Below are positions 44,131 to 53,921 of a DNA stretch of 64,000 nucleotides, in pieces. The notes under the pieces were generated by a model. That model was not told the origin of the DNA, searched no databases, and saw only the letters and a list, made by a program, of their open reading frames with translations. Source of the stretch: Veillonellales bacterium (GTDB lineage Bacteria; Bacillota; Negativicutes; Veillonellales; Dialisteraceae); the NCBI GenBank assembly GCA_944390485.1, contig CALXPQ010000001.1, positions 124,001-188,000 of the forward strand, read 5' to 3'. Each line of letters begins with the position of its first letter. The stretch's first letter is position 1. A program made the translations under genes and the position numbers.

Positions 44131-45135
44131 ATGGATTTTTCTGATTATAAGGGAATTTATGTCGTCGCCGAAGTGCGCGGCGGCAATGTGGAAAAGGTGA
44201 CGGGAGAACTTCTCGGCGAGGCGCGGAAACTGGCGGCTTCTACGGGAGATCCGGTAGAAGCGGTGCTGATCGGAAGCGGCATCCGTGAGAAGGCTTCCGA
44301 GCTCATCGCCTGGGGCGCAGACATCGTCTATGTGATCGACAGCCCGCTTCTGGCGCATTATGACGGCAAGGCTTACGAAAAGGTGCTGGGCGGTCTGCTG
44401 AAGGAAAAGAAGCCGAGCGCCATCCTGTTTGCGGCGACGCCGTACGGCCGCGACCTGGCGCCGCGCATCGCATCGGCCGTGGTGTGCGGCGTGACGGCGG
44501 ATGTGACGGAGCTGTCCGTCGATGAGAAGACCGGTCTCATCGTCTGGTCCCGTCCGGCCATGGGCGGCAACATCATGGCGGATATCATCAGCCCGCTGTA
44601 TCGTCCGCAGGTCGGCACGGTCCGTCCGGGGACGTTTGACCTGCCGGAAGCGGATGCTTCCCGCGAAGGCCGGATCGTCGATGTGCCGGCCGATCTCACG
44701 GAAGTGGATCTGGGCACGATCTTGAAAGAGATCATTCCTGCGCCGAAAGAAGAGAATCCCATCGAAGAGGCCCGCATCATCGTGGCGGGCGGCCGCGGCA
44801 TCCACAGCGAGGAAGAATGGGCTATGCTCCATGAGCTGGCGGATCTGCTCGGCGGCAGCGTCGGGGCAAGCCGTCCGATCTGCGAGCTGGGCTGGGAACC
44901 GCACAGCAGCCAGATCGGCCAGACCGGCAAATCGGTCGCGCCGCATATCTATTTCGGCTTCGGGATCTCCGGTGCCATGCAGCATATGTGCGGCGTGAAG
45001 GCGGATATCGTCATCGCAGTGAACCGCGATAAGAAAGCGCCGATCATGGAGATGGCCGATTATGCGGTAGCGGCGGATCTGAAGGAATTCCTGCCGGCGT
45101 TCATTGCCAAAGTCAAGGAACTCCGCGACAGATAA
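44131..45135 (+). CDS. etfA: Electron transfer flavoprotein, alpha subunit
   Basis: 334 residues, start after AAGGAGG. The C-terminal FAD domain is clear: VAGGRGIHSEEEWAMLHELAD, GASRPICELGWEPHSSQIGQTGK and YFGFGISGAMQHMCGVK, ending with NRDKKAPIMEMADYAVAADL (each key motif contacts FAD). The N-terminal domain is shorter and pairs with EtfB. It is 11 bases after etfB and 21 bases before the aminotransferase-like gene. Confidence 0.95.
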   Translation: MDFSDYKGIYVVAEVRGGNVEKVTGELLGEARKLAASTGDPVEAVLIGSGIREKASELIAWGADIVYVIDSPLLAHYDGKAYEKVLGGLLKEKKPSAILFAATPYGRDLAPRIASAVVCGVTADVTELSVDEKTGLIVWSRPAMGGNIMADIISPLYRPQVGTVRPGTFDLPEADASREGRIVDVPADLTEVDLGTILKEIIPAPKEENPIEEARIIVAGGRGIHSEEEWAMLHELADLLGGSVGASRPICELGWEPHSSQIGQTGKSVAPHIYFGFGISGAMQHMCGVKADIVIAVNRDKKAPIMEMADYAVAADLKEFLPAFIAKVKELRDR

Positions 45136-45156
45136 GGATGCAAGGAGGAGGAAGTC

Positions 45157-46041
45157 ATGGCGGAAGATAAGGTCACGATTTTTTATAATCACCAGTATTA
45201 TTATAGTTTTGCCAATGTCATGAATGCCGACGACCGCGGCCTCCAGTTCGGCGACGGGTGCTATGAATGGATCCGGGTGCATAAGGGCCATCCCTTTGCC
45301 CTGTCCTATCATGTGGACCGGCTGTACCGCTCCATGCGCCTGCTCGGCATCCGCGCGGTCATCGCGCCGGACGAATTCACGGAAATCCATGAAATCATCG
45401 CGGAAGAGAATGAAATCGAGGAAGGGTATCTCATCCTTGTCGTGACCCGCGGGGCCGGCGTACATGATTTCACCGTGCCCGGCCGCATGGCGCTGAAGCC
45501 GAATACGCTGGTCTATGCGCGCCCGCTCGATACGGCAGCGGTGGAAAAAGCGCAGCAGGGCGTATCCTGCGTGACGGCGGAAGATACGCGCTGGCCGCAC
45601 TGCGATATCCTGAGCCTGAATATGCTTCCCAATATCATGGACCGCGCGGCGGCGCAGAAGAAGGGTGCGTATGACGCGATCTATGTGCGGGATGATCTCG
45701 TCACCGAAGCGACGCATTCCAATCTTTTCATCGTCAAGGACGGCGTCATCTGGACGACGAAAGCCGACAATCATCTGCTGAAAGGCATCACCCGCCAGCT
45801 GATCTTCACCCGGGTCGCACCGACCTGCGGCGTCACCGTCATCGAGCCGGAGCAGGAGAACCAGCTCATCACACGGGAACGGCTGATGAGCGCGGAAGAA
45901 GTCTTCCTGACCAATTCGGAAGCAGGGGTCATTCCTGTGCTGTCCATCGACGGCAAGCCGGTGGGGGATGGGAAGATCGGCAAAGTCACGGCCAATCTGC
46001 AGGAACATTATCTCCATCTGCTGAACGACGGACTTCCGTAA
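45157..46041 (+). CDS. Class IV aminotransferase homologue lacking the PLP lysine
   Basis: 294 residues with AAGGAGGAGG upstream. It is a full-length relative of D-amino acid aminotransferase and aminodeoxychorismate lyase: NADDRGLQFGDGCYEWIR, YHVDRLYRSM, then VTEATHSNLFIVKDG with the conserved Glu184, and LLKGITRQLI for phosphate binding. The PLP Schiff-base lysine should stand in DIKSLNLLP, but here the sequence is CDILSLNMLP: residue 152 is Leu (codon CTG, 45610-45612). It therefore cannot form the usual internal aldimine. It may be a non-catalytic or reassigned PLP-binding protein. It shares a transcript with etfBA. Confidence 0.85.
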   Translation: MAEDKVTIFYNHQYYYSFANVMNADDRGLQFGDGCYEWIRVHKGHPFALSYHVDRLYRSMRLLGIRAVIAPDEFTEIHEIIAEENEIEEGYLILVVTRGAGVHDFTVPGRMALKPNTLVYARPLDTAAVEKAQQGVSCVTAEDTRWPHCDILSLNMLPNIMDRAAAQKKGAYDAIYVRDDLVTEATHSNLFIVKDGVIWTTKADNHLLKGITRQLIFTRVAPTCGVTVIEPEQENQLITRERLMSAEEVFLTNSEAGVIPVLSIDGKPVGDGKIGKVTANLQEHYLHLLNDGLP

Positions 46042-46059
46042 TCGGCTTGGAAATCCATG

Positions 46060-46093
46060 ACACGGTCTGGTCCTGTGGACCGGCCGTGTTTTT
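46060..46093 (+). terminator. Intrinsic terminator after the aminotransferase-like gene
   Basis: ACACGG-tct-GGTCC, loop TGT, GGACC-gg-CCGTGT, followed by five T. Confidence 0.85.
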
Positions 46094-46141
46094 CTGTGCC
46101 TGCTCCATCGGGAGACCGTGCGCAGAGGAGCATGTGTTCTG

Positions 46142-46150
46142 TGGTATAAT
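46142..46150 (+). promoter_or_regulatory. Extended -10 promoter of the ruvC-tgt unit
   Basis: TGG-TATAAT with perfect -10 at 46145-46150; no convincing -35. About 75 bases before ruvC. Confidence 0.6.
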
Positions 46151-46230
46151 GGGAAAGCAGCGGTCTGTGTACATCGGCAGGACAGACCGAATGGGAACAG
46201 CAGTCGGAAGAGCCGGCGGAAAGGAGCGGC

Positions 46231-46728
46231 ATGCGCGCACTGGGCATAGATCCGGGAACCGGACGATGCGGCTTCGGCATCGTTGATAAGGAAGGAAGCC
46301 GCGTACGGGCGGTCGATTACGGCATCATCGAGACGTTCCCGGACATGCCGGCCTCGGAGCGGCTGTCCATCGTGCACACCGGCGTATGCCAGCTCATCGA
46401 TGCGTACCATCCGGAGGTGATGGGCGTGGAGACGCTGTATTTCAACCGGAACATTACCACGGCCATCGCGGTCGCCCAGGCGCGGGGCGTGATTCTGCTC
46501 GCAGGATTTGAAAAGAAGGTGCCGCTTTTTGAGTGCACGCCGCTTCAGGTGAAGCAGCAGGTCGCCGGATACGGCCGTGCGGAGAAGCATCAGGTTATTG
46601 AAATGGTGATGCGCATCATGGACATCACGGAAAAAATCGATCCGGACGACGCGGCCGACGCGCTGGCCATCGGACTGACGGCCATTTACCGCACGGAGCA
46701 TGAAGCCATTTACGGGAGACACACATGA
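46231..46728 (+). CDS. ruvC: Holliday junction endodeoxyribonuclease RuvC
   Basis: 165 residues, the standard size. RuvC cuts Holliday junctions bound by RuvAB. Catalytic acidic residues are visible in GIDPGTGRCGFG (first Asp), GVETLYFNRN (Glu) and DDAADALAIGL (last two Asp). The Phe of the YFNRN stretch is the residue that opens the junction. ATGA overlap with ruvA. Confidence 0.97.
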   Translation: MRALGIDPGTGRCGFGIVDKEGSRVRAVDYGIIETFPDMPASERLSIVHTGVCQLIDAYHPEVMGVETLYFNRNITTAIAVAQARGVILLAGFEKKVPLFECTPLQVKQQVAGYGRAEKHQVIEMVMRIMDITEKIDPDDAADALAIGLTAIYRTEHEAIYGRHT

Positions 46729-47327
46729 TAGGATATATTCGGGGAACGATCACGGCGATAGGGGAGGACAGCTGCTTTATCGAAACCGGCGGCATCGGCT
46801 ATCGGGTCTTCATTTCCGACCGGGACAGGCAGGACCTCCATATGGGGGAGGAAGCCCGTCTGATCACTTATCTCGCGGTGCGGGAAGATGCGCTGACGCT
46901 GTACGGTTTCCTGACGCAGGACGCCTATGACCTGTTCCTGCTCCTGATTTCCATATCCAAGATCGGCCCCAGGGTAGCCATGGGCGTACTGTCGGCCATG
47001 AAGCCGGAGCAGTTCAGTCTGGCGGTCCTGAATCAGGATCTGAGTGCGCTGACGAAACTGCCTGGGATCGGGAAGAAAACTGCGGAGCGCCTGCTGCTCG
47101 AACTGAAAGACAAGATGGGGAGCCTTGCAGGCACCGCGTTTGCCGACGCGGGAAGCGCAGTCCTGCCGGCGGACGGCGCAGCCGCCGAAGCCGTGGCGGC
47201 GCTGTGCTCGCTCGGCTATAAGCCGGAGGAAGTCCAGCCCGTGGTGAATGCGCTGGCAGGCACCCTTTCCGATCCGTCCGCGCTCATCGGCGCAGCGCTT
47301 CGGGAAATGGGCAGGATGAGGAACTGA
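46725..47327 (+). CDS. ruvA: Holliday junction branch migration protein RuvA
   Basis: 200 residues. RuvA binds the four-way junction as a tetramer and loads RuvB. The N-terminal OB domain reads [20 protein letters not shown] and [10 protein letters not shown], the helix-hairpin-helix pair shows [17 protein letters not shown] and [21 protein letters not shown], and the C-terminal RuvB-contacting domain has [19 protein letters not shown]. Confidence 0.97.
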   Translation: MIGYIRGTITAIGEDSCFIETGGIGYRVFISDRDRQDLHMGEEARLITYLAVREDALTLYGFLTQDAYDLFLLLISISKIGPRVAMGVLSAMKPEQFSLAVLNQDLSALTKLPGIGKKTAERLLLELKDKMGSLAGTAFADAGSAVLPADGAAAEAVAALCSLGYKPEEVQPVVNALAGTLSDPSALIGAALREMGRMRN

Positions 47328-47328
47328 T

Positions 47329-48399
47329 ATGATCGAACAGATAAAGAGCCTCCGGCCGAAAACGCCGGAAAAGGTTTCGGAGAAAACGCGGATCGTCGCG
47401 CGGGAGGAAACGGACAAAGACGCCTGGCAGCAGTCGCTGCGGCCCAAATCGCTGGCGGATTATGTGGGGCAGCCGGATATGCGGCGCAACCTGTCCGTCT
47501 ATATCCGGGCGGCTCTGTCGAGGGGCGAGGCGCTGGATCATGTGCTGCTCTACGGTCCTCCGGGACTGGGAAAGACCACAATGGCCAATATCATCGCCAA
47601 TGAACTCGGGGTCAATTTCCGCATCACCAGCGGGCCGGCCATCGAGCGGCCGGCGGATCTCGCGGCGATCCTGAGCAATCTGGAAGCGCACGACGTGCTT
47701 TTCATCGACGAGATCCATCGGCTGAACCGGAGCGTGGAAGAGATCCTGTATCCGGCGATGGAGGATTTTTCTCTGGATATCATCATGGGGAAAGGGCCGG
47801 GCGCGCGGTCATACCGCATCAATCTGCCACCCTTCACACTCATCGGCGCAACGACGCGGGCCGGCGCGCTGGCGGCGCCGCTGCGGGACCGGTTCGGCAT
47901 CATTTTCCGGATGCAGTTCTATGAGCCGGAAGAGCTGAAACAGATCGTGTCCCGGGCATCCCGCATTCTGGGGATTCCCATCGAGGACGGCGGCGCTGGC
48001 GAGATCGCCCGCCGGTCTCGGGGAACGCCCCGCATCGCCAATCGCCTGCTGAAGCGGGTCCGCGATTTCGCTCAGGTTATGGGCAGTGGAGTCATCACGC
48101 ATGAGATCGCAGCGGAAGCGCTGGAGGCGCTCCATGTGGATCAGCTGGGGCTGGACGCGACGGACCGGGAGGTACTGGAGACGATCATCCGCAAATTCGG
48201 CGGCGGCCCGGTCGGCATCGATACCATCGCGGCCTCGGTCAGCGAAGAGCGGGCGACCATCGAAGACGTATACGAACCGTATCTCATGCAGATCGGCTTC
48301 CTGACGCGGACGCCCCGCGGACGGGTTGCCACGAAGGCGGCTTACGATCACCTGGGCATCGCCTGGGAGCCGGAGCGCCATTCGTTATTTGAGGGATGA
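47329..48399 (+). CDS. ruvB: Holliday junction branch migration ATPase RuvB
   Basis: 356 residues. RuvB is the AAA+ ring motor for branch migration. [19 protein letters not shown] opens the core, Walker A is [11 protein letters not shown], Walker B is LFIDEIHRL, sensor 1 is [10 protein letters not shown] with the following arginine finger stretch LRDRFG, and the C-terminal winged helix contains [18 protein letters not shown] and [13 protein letters not shown]. The N-terminal 25 residues form a charged extension. It overlaps the DUF2905 gene (ATGA). Confidence 0.97.
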   Translation: MIEQIKSLRPKTPEKVSEKTRIVAREETDKDAWQQSLRPKSLADYVGQPDMRRNLSVYIRAALSRGEALDHVLLYGPPGLGKTTMANIIANELGVNFRITSGPAIERPADLAAILSNLEAHDVLFIDEIHRLNRSVEEILYPAMEDFSLDIIMGKGPGARSYRINLPPFTLIGATTRAGALAAPLRDRFGIIFRMQFYEPEELKQIVSRASRILGIPIEDGGAGEIARRSRGTPRIANRLLKRVRDFAQVMGSGVITHEIAAEALEALHVDQLGLDATDREVLETIIRKFGGGPVGIDTIAASVSEERATIEDVYEPYLMQIGFLTRTPRGRVATKAAYDHLGIAWEPERHSLFEG

Positions 48400-48614
48400 C
48401 CATGCAGACCGGAAAGCTTTTGATGATACTGGGAGCCGCACTGCTGGCTGTGGGCGCATTCCTGTACCTGGGAGGGCGCTTTTCCTTCCTGGGGCACCTG
48501 CCGGGAGATATTCACATTTCCCGCGGGAATACAGAATTTTATTTTCCCATCGTGACCTGTGCGCTGGTCAGCCTGATCGGGACGATTCTTTTGAATCTGT
48601 TTTTCAGAAGGTAA
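48396..48614 (+). CDS. DUF2905 family small membrane protein
   Basis: 72 residues with two membrane segments ([20 protein letters not shown] and [20 protein letters not shown]). Between them lies the family signature [20 protein letters not shown]. It overlaps ruvB and is followed by the spoIID-like gene within six bases; this position after ruvB is common in Bacillota. Function is unknown. ATG 48402 is an alternative start. Confidence 0.88.
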   Translation: MTMQTGKLLMILGAALLAVGAFLYLGGRFSFLGHLPGDIHISRGNTEFYFPIVTCALVSLIGTILLNLFFRR

Positions 48615-48619
48615 TGCAT

Positions 48620-49891
48620 ATGAAAAAACTATGGATCCTTACCGCCGCCATCACGGCGTCTCTGGCGCTGGGCGGCCTCACGGCAGACGCAGGCCTGCTC
48701 AAAGGGGAAGCGCCGCGCAGCCGGACTGTCCGGCAGGTCAGCACGGAGAAGCAGCCGGAGCAGAAGAACAGCACGGCGGAGTCGGAAATCAGCCGCCTTG
48801 ATGCGGACGAACGGGGTCCCGTGATCGAAGTGGGGCTCCTGTCCGGGCAGAAAGAAGTCAAGATCCGGTGCCTTTCGGACTGCGAATCCCGCATTGACGG
48901 AAAGAAGTGGCAGTCCTATAAAAAGGGGACGACGCTGACCATTTCCCGGAGCGGCGATCAGATTTCCATCAATGGGAAAAAGAGGAAAGGGCCGGTCTAT
49001 CTGACGGCGGAAGACGCGGAAGGCGCGGCTTTTTCCGTAAAAGGAAATTCGTACCGCGGCAGCGTCAAACTGATCCCTTCGGCTTATGCCGCCGGGGTCA
49101 CAGTGGTCAATGCGGTGCCCATGGAAGAGTACCTCTGCGGCGTGGTGCCGAGCGAAGTCTCGCCCTCCTGGCATGAGGATGCGCTGAAAGCGCAGGCCGT
49201 CGCAGCCCGCACGTATGCCATGTATCACCGGGACGGATTCCGCGACGCGGGATACGATGTGACGGACGACACCCGTTCGCAGGTCTACCGCGGCACGGCG
49301 GTCGAGTCGGCGGCGACGAGCAACGCCATCGCCGCAACGGCCGGCGAGATCATCACCAGCGGAGGGAAGCCCATTGACGCGGTGTTCCATTCCAACGGCG
49401 GCGGCTATACGGAAAACAGCGAAAATGTCTGGGGCAGCAAGATCTCCTATCTGCGCGGCGTGAAAGAGGAAAGCTCTTCCGTAGTAAACCAGCCGTGGAC
49501 AAAGACGGTATCCATCAAGGATTTCCAGGATGTGCTCGGCGTGGGAAGCCTGAAAAAAATCGAACTCTCCAAACTGAAAAAAGGTCCGATGAAAACGAAA
49601 GACCGCGGCGTCTCCGGCCGGGTGAAATCCTTTACGGTGCAGGGGAGCAAGGGGAAAAAGACCGTCACCGGCGATCAGATGAAGAGCTGGTTCGGACTGA
49701 GCAGCACGCTCTTTGACCTGCAGGTGAAAGGAAAGAATATCGTCATCACCGGCTACGGCGCGGGGCACGGCCTCGGGCTGTCCCAGTGGGGAGCCGAGGC
49801 CATGGCAGCCAAACACGGTGACGGGAAAGAGTATTATAAGAAGATCCTGACGCATTATTTTACAGGGACCAAAGTGGAAAAAATCTATTGA
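48620..49891 (+). CDS. SpoIID/LytB domain protein (exported peptidoglycan-acting)
   Basis: 423 residues from ATG 48620 with AGAAGGT upstream. A signal peptide (KKLWILTAAITASLALGGLTADA) directs it across the membrane. After a variable domain of about 130 residues comes the SpoIID/LytB domain: VPMEEYLCGVVPSEVSPSW, LKAQAVAARTYAMYH, FHSNGGGYTENSENVWG and the end GYGAGHGLGLSQWGAEAMA. Family members are lytic transglycosylases on denuded glycan or amidase enhancers. In a ruv-queA neighbourhood this is the vegetative paralogue, so it does not imply sporulation. Confidence 0.92.
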   Translation: MKKLWILTAAITASLALGGLTADAGLLKGEAPRSRTVRQVSTEKQPEQKNSTAESEISRLDADERGPVIEVGLLSGQKEVKIRCLSDCESRIDGKKWQSYKKGTTLTISRSGDQISINGKKRKGPVYLTAEDAEGAAFSVKGNSYRGSVKLIPSAYAAGVTVVNAVPMEEYLCGVVPSEVSPSWHEDALKAQAVAARTYAMYHRDGFRDAGYDVTDDTRSQVYRGTAVESAATSNAIAATAGEIITSGGKPIDAVFHSNGGGYTENSENVWGSKISYLRGVKEESSSVVNQPWTKTVSIKDFQDVLGVGSLKKIELSKLKKGPMKTKDRGVSGRVKSFTVQGSKGKKTVTGDQMKSWFGLSSTLFDLQVKGKNIVITGYGAGHGLGLSQWGAEAMAAKHGDGKEYYKKILTHYFTGTKVEKIY

Positions 49892-49905
49892 GGAAGGCCT
49901 GAGGA

Positions 49906-50922
49906 ATGAAACTGGAAGAATTCAATTATGATCTGCCGAAAGAATTGATCGCACAGACGCCGGCGGAGCCGCGCGATTCCTGCCGGCTCATGGTGCTGGA
50001 CAGACAGACCGGCGCGTATGCTCACCATACGTTCCGCCATATCCTGGACGAGATCCGGCCGGGAGATCTGTTCATATTCAATAATACGAAGGTCATTCCG
50101 GCCCGTCTTTTCGGAAAGCGGAGCACCGGCGGCCGGGTAGAAGTGCTCCTGCTCACGCCGAAGGGCAATGACGAGTGGGAAGTGCTGGTCAATCCGGGGA
50201 AGAAGGCACTGCCCGGAGAGATCATCACCTTTTCAGACCACGTGTCGTGCGAGGTGCTGGAGAAAACCGATTTCGGCGGCCGGCGGGTCCGCTTCACTTA
50301 CGACGGGGACTGGGACAATCTGCTGGATCAGATCGGCGAGATGCCGACGCCGCCGTACATCCACGAAAAGCTGGAAGACAAGAGCCAGTACCAGACGGTC
50401 TATGCCAAATACAAGGGCTCGGCGGCGGCTCCGACCGCAGGGCTCCACTTCACGCCGGAGCTGATGGAAGAGATGAAGCGCCGCGGCGCAAAGCTTCTCT
50501 TCGTGACGCTTCATGTGGGCATCGGCACGTTCCGGCCGGTGTCGGAGGAAAATATCGAGGACCATGAGATGCACCGGGAATGGTATACCGTGTCGGAAGA
50601 GACCGCGGCAGAGATCAACCGGGCCCGGGAAGAGGGCCGGCGCGTCATCGCGGTAGGCACCACATCGGTCCGCACGCTGGAATCCGCGGGACAGAGCGGC
50701 CGCGTGGAGGCGGGCAGCCGCTGGACGCAGCTCTATATTTATCCGGGATATCAGTGGCATATCGTCGATGCGATCGTCACCAATTTCCATCTCCCGGAAT
50801 CGACGCTGATCATGATGATGGCCTCGTTTGCAGGCCGCGAACATATCCTGGCCGCCTATGAAGAAGCCGTGAAAGAGAAATACCGCTTTTTCAGTTTCGG
50901 CGACGCCATGTTTATCCGCTGA
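49906..50922 (+). CDS. queA: S-adenosylmethionine:tRNA ribosyltransferase-isomerase
   Basis: 338 residues. QueA adds the epoxycyclopentane ring to preQ1 in tRNA using the ribosyl group of SAM. Signatures: FNYDLPKELIAQTPAEPRDS, FIFNNTKVIPARLFG, PTPPYIHEKLEDKSQYQTVYA (key residues PPYI and YQTVYA), GSAAAPTAGLHFTPELM and THVGxGTF as LHVGIGTFRPV. It directly precedes tgt, as in most bacteria. Confidence 0.97.
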   Translation: MKLEEFNYDLPKELIAQTPAEPRDSCRLMVLDRQTGAYAHHTFRHILDEIRPGDLFIFNNTKVIPARLFGKRSTGGRVEVLLLTPKGNDEWEVLVNPGKKALPGEIITFSDHVSCEVLEKTDFGGRRVRFTYDGDWDNLLDQIGEMPTPPYIHEKLEDKSQYQTVYAKYKGSAAAPTAGLHFTPELMEEMKRRGAKLLFVTLHVGIGTFRPVSEENIEDHEMHREWYTVSEETAAEINRAREEGRRVIAVGTTSVRTLESAGQSGRVEAGSRWTQLYIYPGYQWHIVDAIVTNFHLPESTLIMMMASFAGREHILAAYEEAVKEKYRFFSFGDAMFIR

Positions 50923-52050
<1,128 letters not shown>

Positions 52051-52053
52051 AAG

Positions 52054-52077
52054 AAAAGGCGGATCATCCGCCTTTTT
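52054..52077 (+). terminator. Intrinsic terminator after tgt
   Basis: AAAAGGCGGA-TCA-TCCGCCTTTTT, perfect ten-pair stem ending in the T run. Confidence 0.95.
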
Positions 52078-52144
52078 GCATTTGTGCAAAAGATTCGGCG
52101 TGCAGGGCAGCGGGACAGAAGGCGATTTTCCCCGTTGTGATTTC

Positions 52145-52174
52145 TTGATTTTTTTGCGGGACCTGTGGTAGGAT
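52145..52174 (+). promoter_or_regulatory. Promoter of the PC4/YdbC gene
   Basis: TTGATT (52145-52150), 18 bases, TAGGAT (52169-52174). Confidence 0.4.
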
Positions 52175-52205
52175 AATCACAATATTTCCATTGAGGTGAG
52201 GACAT

Positions 52206-52445
52206 ATGCCGACAAAAATCAGTGTAGAAATCATGGAAGAACTGGGGGATCTGTCAGTCGCTTCCAATGGCTGGAAAAAACAGCTGACCTATACGAGCTG
52301 GAACGGACGGAGTCCGAAATTCGACCTTCGCTCCTGGGATGCGGATCACACGTCGATGACGAAAGGGCTGACGCTGACGAAGGAAGAACTGATGAATCTG
52401 CGGGATATCCTGAATCAGCTGGATTTTGACAAATATGAAGGCTGA
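52206..52445 (+). CDS. PC4/YdbC-type single-stranded DNA-binding protein
   Basis: 79 residues. Family features are EIMEELGDLSVASNGWKKQLTYTSWNGRSPKFDLRSWD (key residues: Gly-Trp, Leu, Ser-Trp-Asn-Gly, and Lys-Phe-Asp-Leu-Arg) and a C-terminal helix LTLTKEELMNLRDIL. This matches the bacterial YdbC homologues of the PC4 coactivator, dimers that bind single-stranded DNA. It is a single-gene unit between its own promoter and terminator. The biological role is not established. Confidence 0.85.
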   Translation: MPTKISVEIMEELGDLSVASNGWKKQLTYTSWNGRSPKFDLRSWDADHTSMTKGLTLTKEELMNLRDILNQLDFDKYEG

Positions 52446-52465
52446 CGCCGGGATGGCATGAAGGG

Positions 52466-52493
52466 AAAGGGCTCTCTGTACGGAGGGCCTTTT
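52466..52493 (+). terminator. Intrinsic terminator after the PC4/YdbC gene
   Basis: AAGG-(g)-CTCTC, loop TGTAC, GAGGG-CCTT, followed by TT; nine pairs with one bulge. Confidence 0.65.
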
Positions 52494-52555
52494 GCGGTTT
52501 TTATGCGGCCGGTTCGGCAGAAGTTTCCCGGCGGCTGCACGCCGGCAGGCGAAAA

Positions 52556-53725
52556 ATGATTCAGGGTGGGACAATGTTTTCCATGGCATCAAGACAGCAC
52601 AGGGCGTACGCATTCTGCGCGGCCGGCATGGCCATCGACGCTTTCCTGGGGCTGACAAAAATTTTCATGGGGTGGCAGAGCGGCTCCGTCGCGGTGGTCG
52701 GAGACGGCTTCAATAATGTGACGGACGTGGGATCGACGTTCCTGCTGCTGCTCACGTTTTATTATGCGGCGAAGCCGTCCGACAAGGAGCATCCCTTCGG
52801 GCACGGCCGTCTGGAGTACCTGAATTCCACGGTCATGGCGGCGGCGGTGCTGTATGTGGGGATTTCCCTCGTCATCGAGTCCGTGCAGAAGATCCTCACG
52901 CCGGAGCCGATCGAATTCAGTCCGCTGCTGGCAGCCGTGCTGTGCGTAGGCATCGTCGGGAAGCTGCTGCTGTCTTTCGTGTACCGGAAAGCGCAGCAGT
53001 CGACCGGGTCGGAAGCGTTCAGCGCGTACGGCGCGGATTCCGTATCAGACGTATTGTCGACGGCGGGCGTGCTTGCCGCTGTACTGGCGGAAAAATTTAC
53101 CGGATTCCACATCGACGGATGGATGGGCATCCTCATGTCGCTGGCCATCATCTATACCGGCTACAGCATCCTGAAGCATGCGGTGAATTCGATCATCGGC
53201 GCGCCGCCGGACAGCGAAGTCTATCGCGAGGTGGAGCAGTTCATGCTGGGGATTCCCGGCATTTACGGCGTGCACGATCTCATCATCCACGATTACGGGC
53301 CGGAGAATCATTTCCTGTCCGCCCATGTGGAAATGGACAGCCGCATGAATCTGGTGGACAGCCATCATCTGGCTGAGCACGTCATGGAACAGCTCAAGGA
53401 GCGGTTCCATATCCAGGCGGTGCTCCATGTCGACCCGAAAGCGGTGAGCAATCCCCGGGAGGGGCAGTACATGCGGGATCTGGAGGCGGCCATTTACCGG
53501 TCGCATCTGCCGCTGGCCTATCATGATTTCTTTGTGGAGGAAAAAGGACAGGATGTCCATCTGTCCTTTGAGGTGACATTCACCGGCAAGTGCAGGAAGA
53601 GCGATCAGGAGATTTTCGATGCGCTGGATGCGGAGATGAAAGCCATCAATTCGCAGTATCATATCGATATCATGGTGGACCGCAATTTCATCAGCGGGAA
53701 GCGCTACGGGCAGGAAGAGGAGTAA
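52556..53725 (+). CDS. Cation diffusion facilitator family transporter
   Basis: 389 residues if read from ATG 52556; ATGs at 52574 and 52583 are also possible and no ribosome site clearly decides. Six membrane segments carry the CDF metal sites: GDGFNNVTDVGS in segment 2 (Asn and Asp), HPFGHGRLEYL after segment 3, and GADSVSDVLSTAG in segment 5 (two Asp). The cytoplasmic C-terminal domain (YGVHDLIIHDYGPENHFLSAHVEM) is followed by a second half-copy after residue 300, longer than minimal CDF proteins. It should export zinc, manganese or iron by proton exchange; the metal is not certain. Confidence 0.9.
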   Translation: MIQGGTMFSMASRQHRAYAFCAAGMAIDAFLGLTKIFMGWQSGSVAVVGDGFNNVTDVGSTFLLLLTFYYAAKPSDKEHPFGHGRLEYLNSTVMAAAVLYVGISLVIESVQKILTPEPIEFSPLLAAVLCVGIVGKLLLSFVYRKAQQSTGSEAFSAYGADSVSDVLSTAGVLAAVLAEKFTGFHIDGWMGILMSLAIIYTGYSILKHAVNSIIGAPPDSEVYREVEQFMLGIPGIYGVHDLIIHDYGPENHFLSAHVEMDSRMNLVDSHHLAEHVMEQLKERFHIQAVLHVDPKAVSNPREGQYMRDLEAAIYRSHLPLAYHDFFVEEKGQDVHLSFEVTFTGKCRKSDQEIFDALDAEMKAINSQYHIDIMVDRNFISGKRYGQEEE

Positions 53726-53729
53726 CGGC

Positions 53730-53756
53730 AGGGCCTTCCGAAAAGAAGGCTCTTTT
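53730..53756 (+). terminator. Intrinsic terminator after the cation efflux gene
   Basis: AGGGCCTTC-CGAAAA-GAAGGCTCT (one G-T pair), then TTT. Confidence 0.85.
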
Positions 53757-53768
53757 CTGTGTACTTCT

Positions 53769-53797
53769 GTGACAGCCGGTTTGTTTTATGCTAAAAT
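53769..53797 (+). promoter_or_regulatory. Promoter of the NlpC/P60 gene
   Basis: GTGACA (53769-53774), 17 bases ending TGC (extended), TAAAAT (53792-53797). The leader to the ATG at 53922 is about 115 bases. Confidence 0.6.
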
Positions 53798-53921
53798 AAA
53801 AATTAACAGTGAAAATGAAAAAAGACGAAGACATTCTGGCAGAAAGGGGAAGACCGCGGTTTTCTCCGGGAAGTGGATCGGACGCCGCGGACGGCTGCGG
53901 CAGAAGAAGAATCGAGGGCAC

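Noticed and set aside
44116..46722. 868-codon open frame on the minus strand across etfA, the aminotransferase-like gene and ruvC
   Set aside because: It spans three clear + strand genes and their terminator and promoter, which a real gene would not do.
48620..49891. SpoIID-like gene as evidence of sporulation
   Set aside because: SpoIID/LytB domains also occur in vegetative wall enzymes, and no other sporulation gene is in the window.
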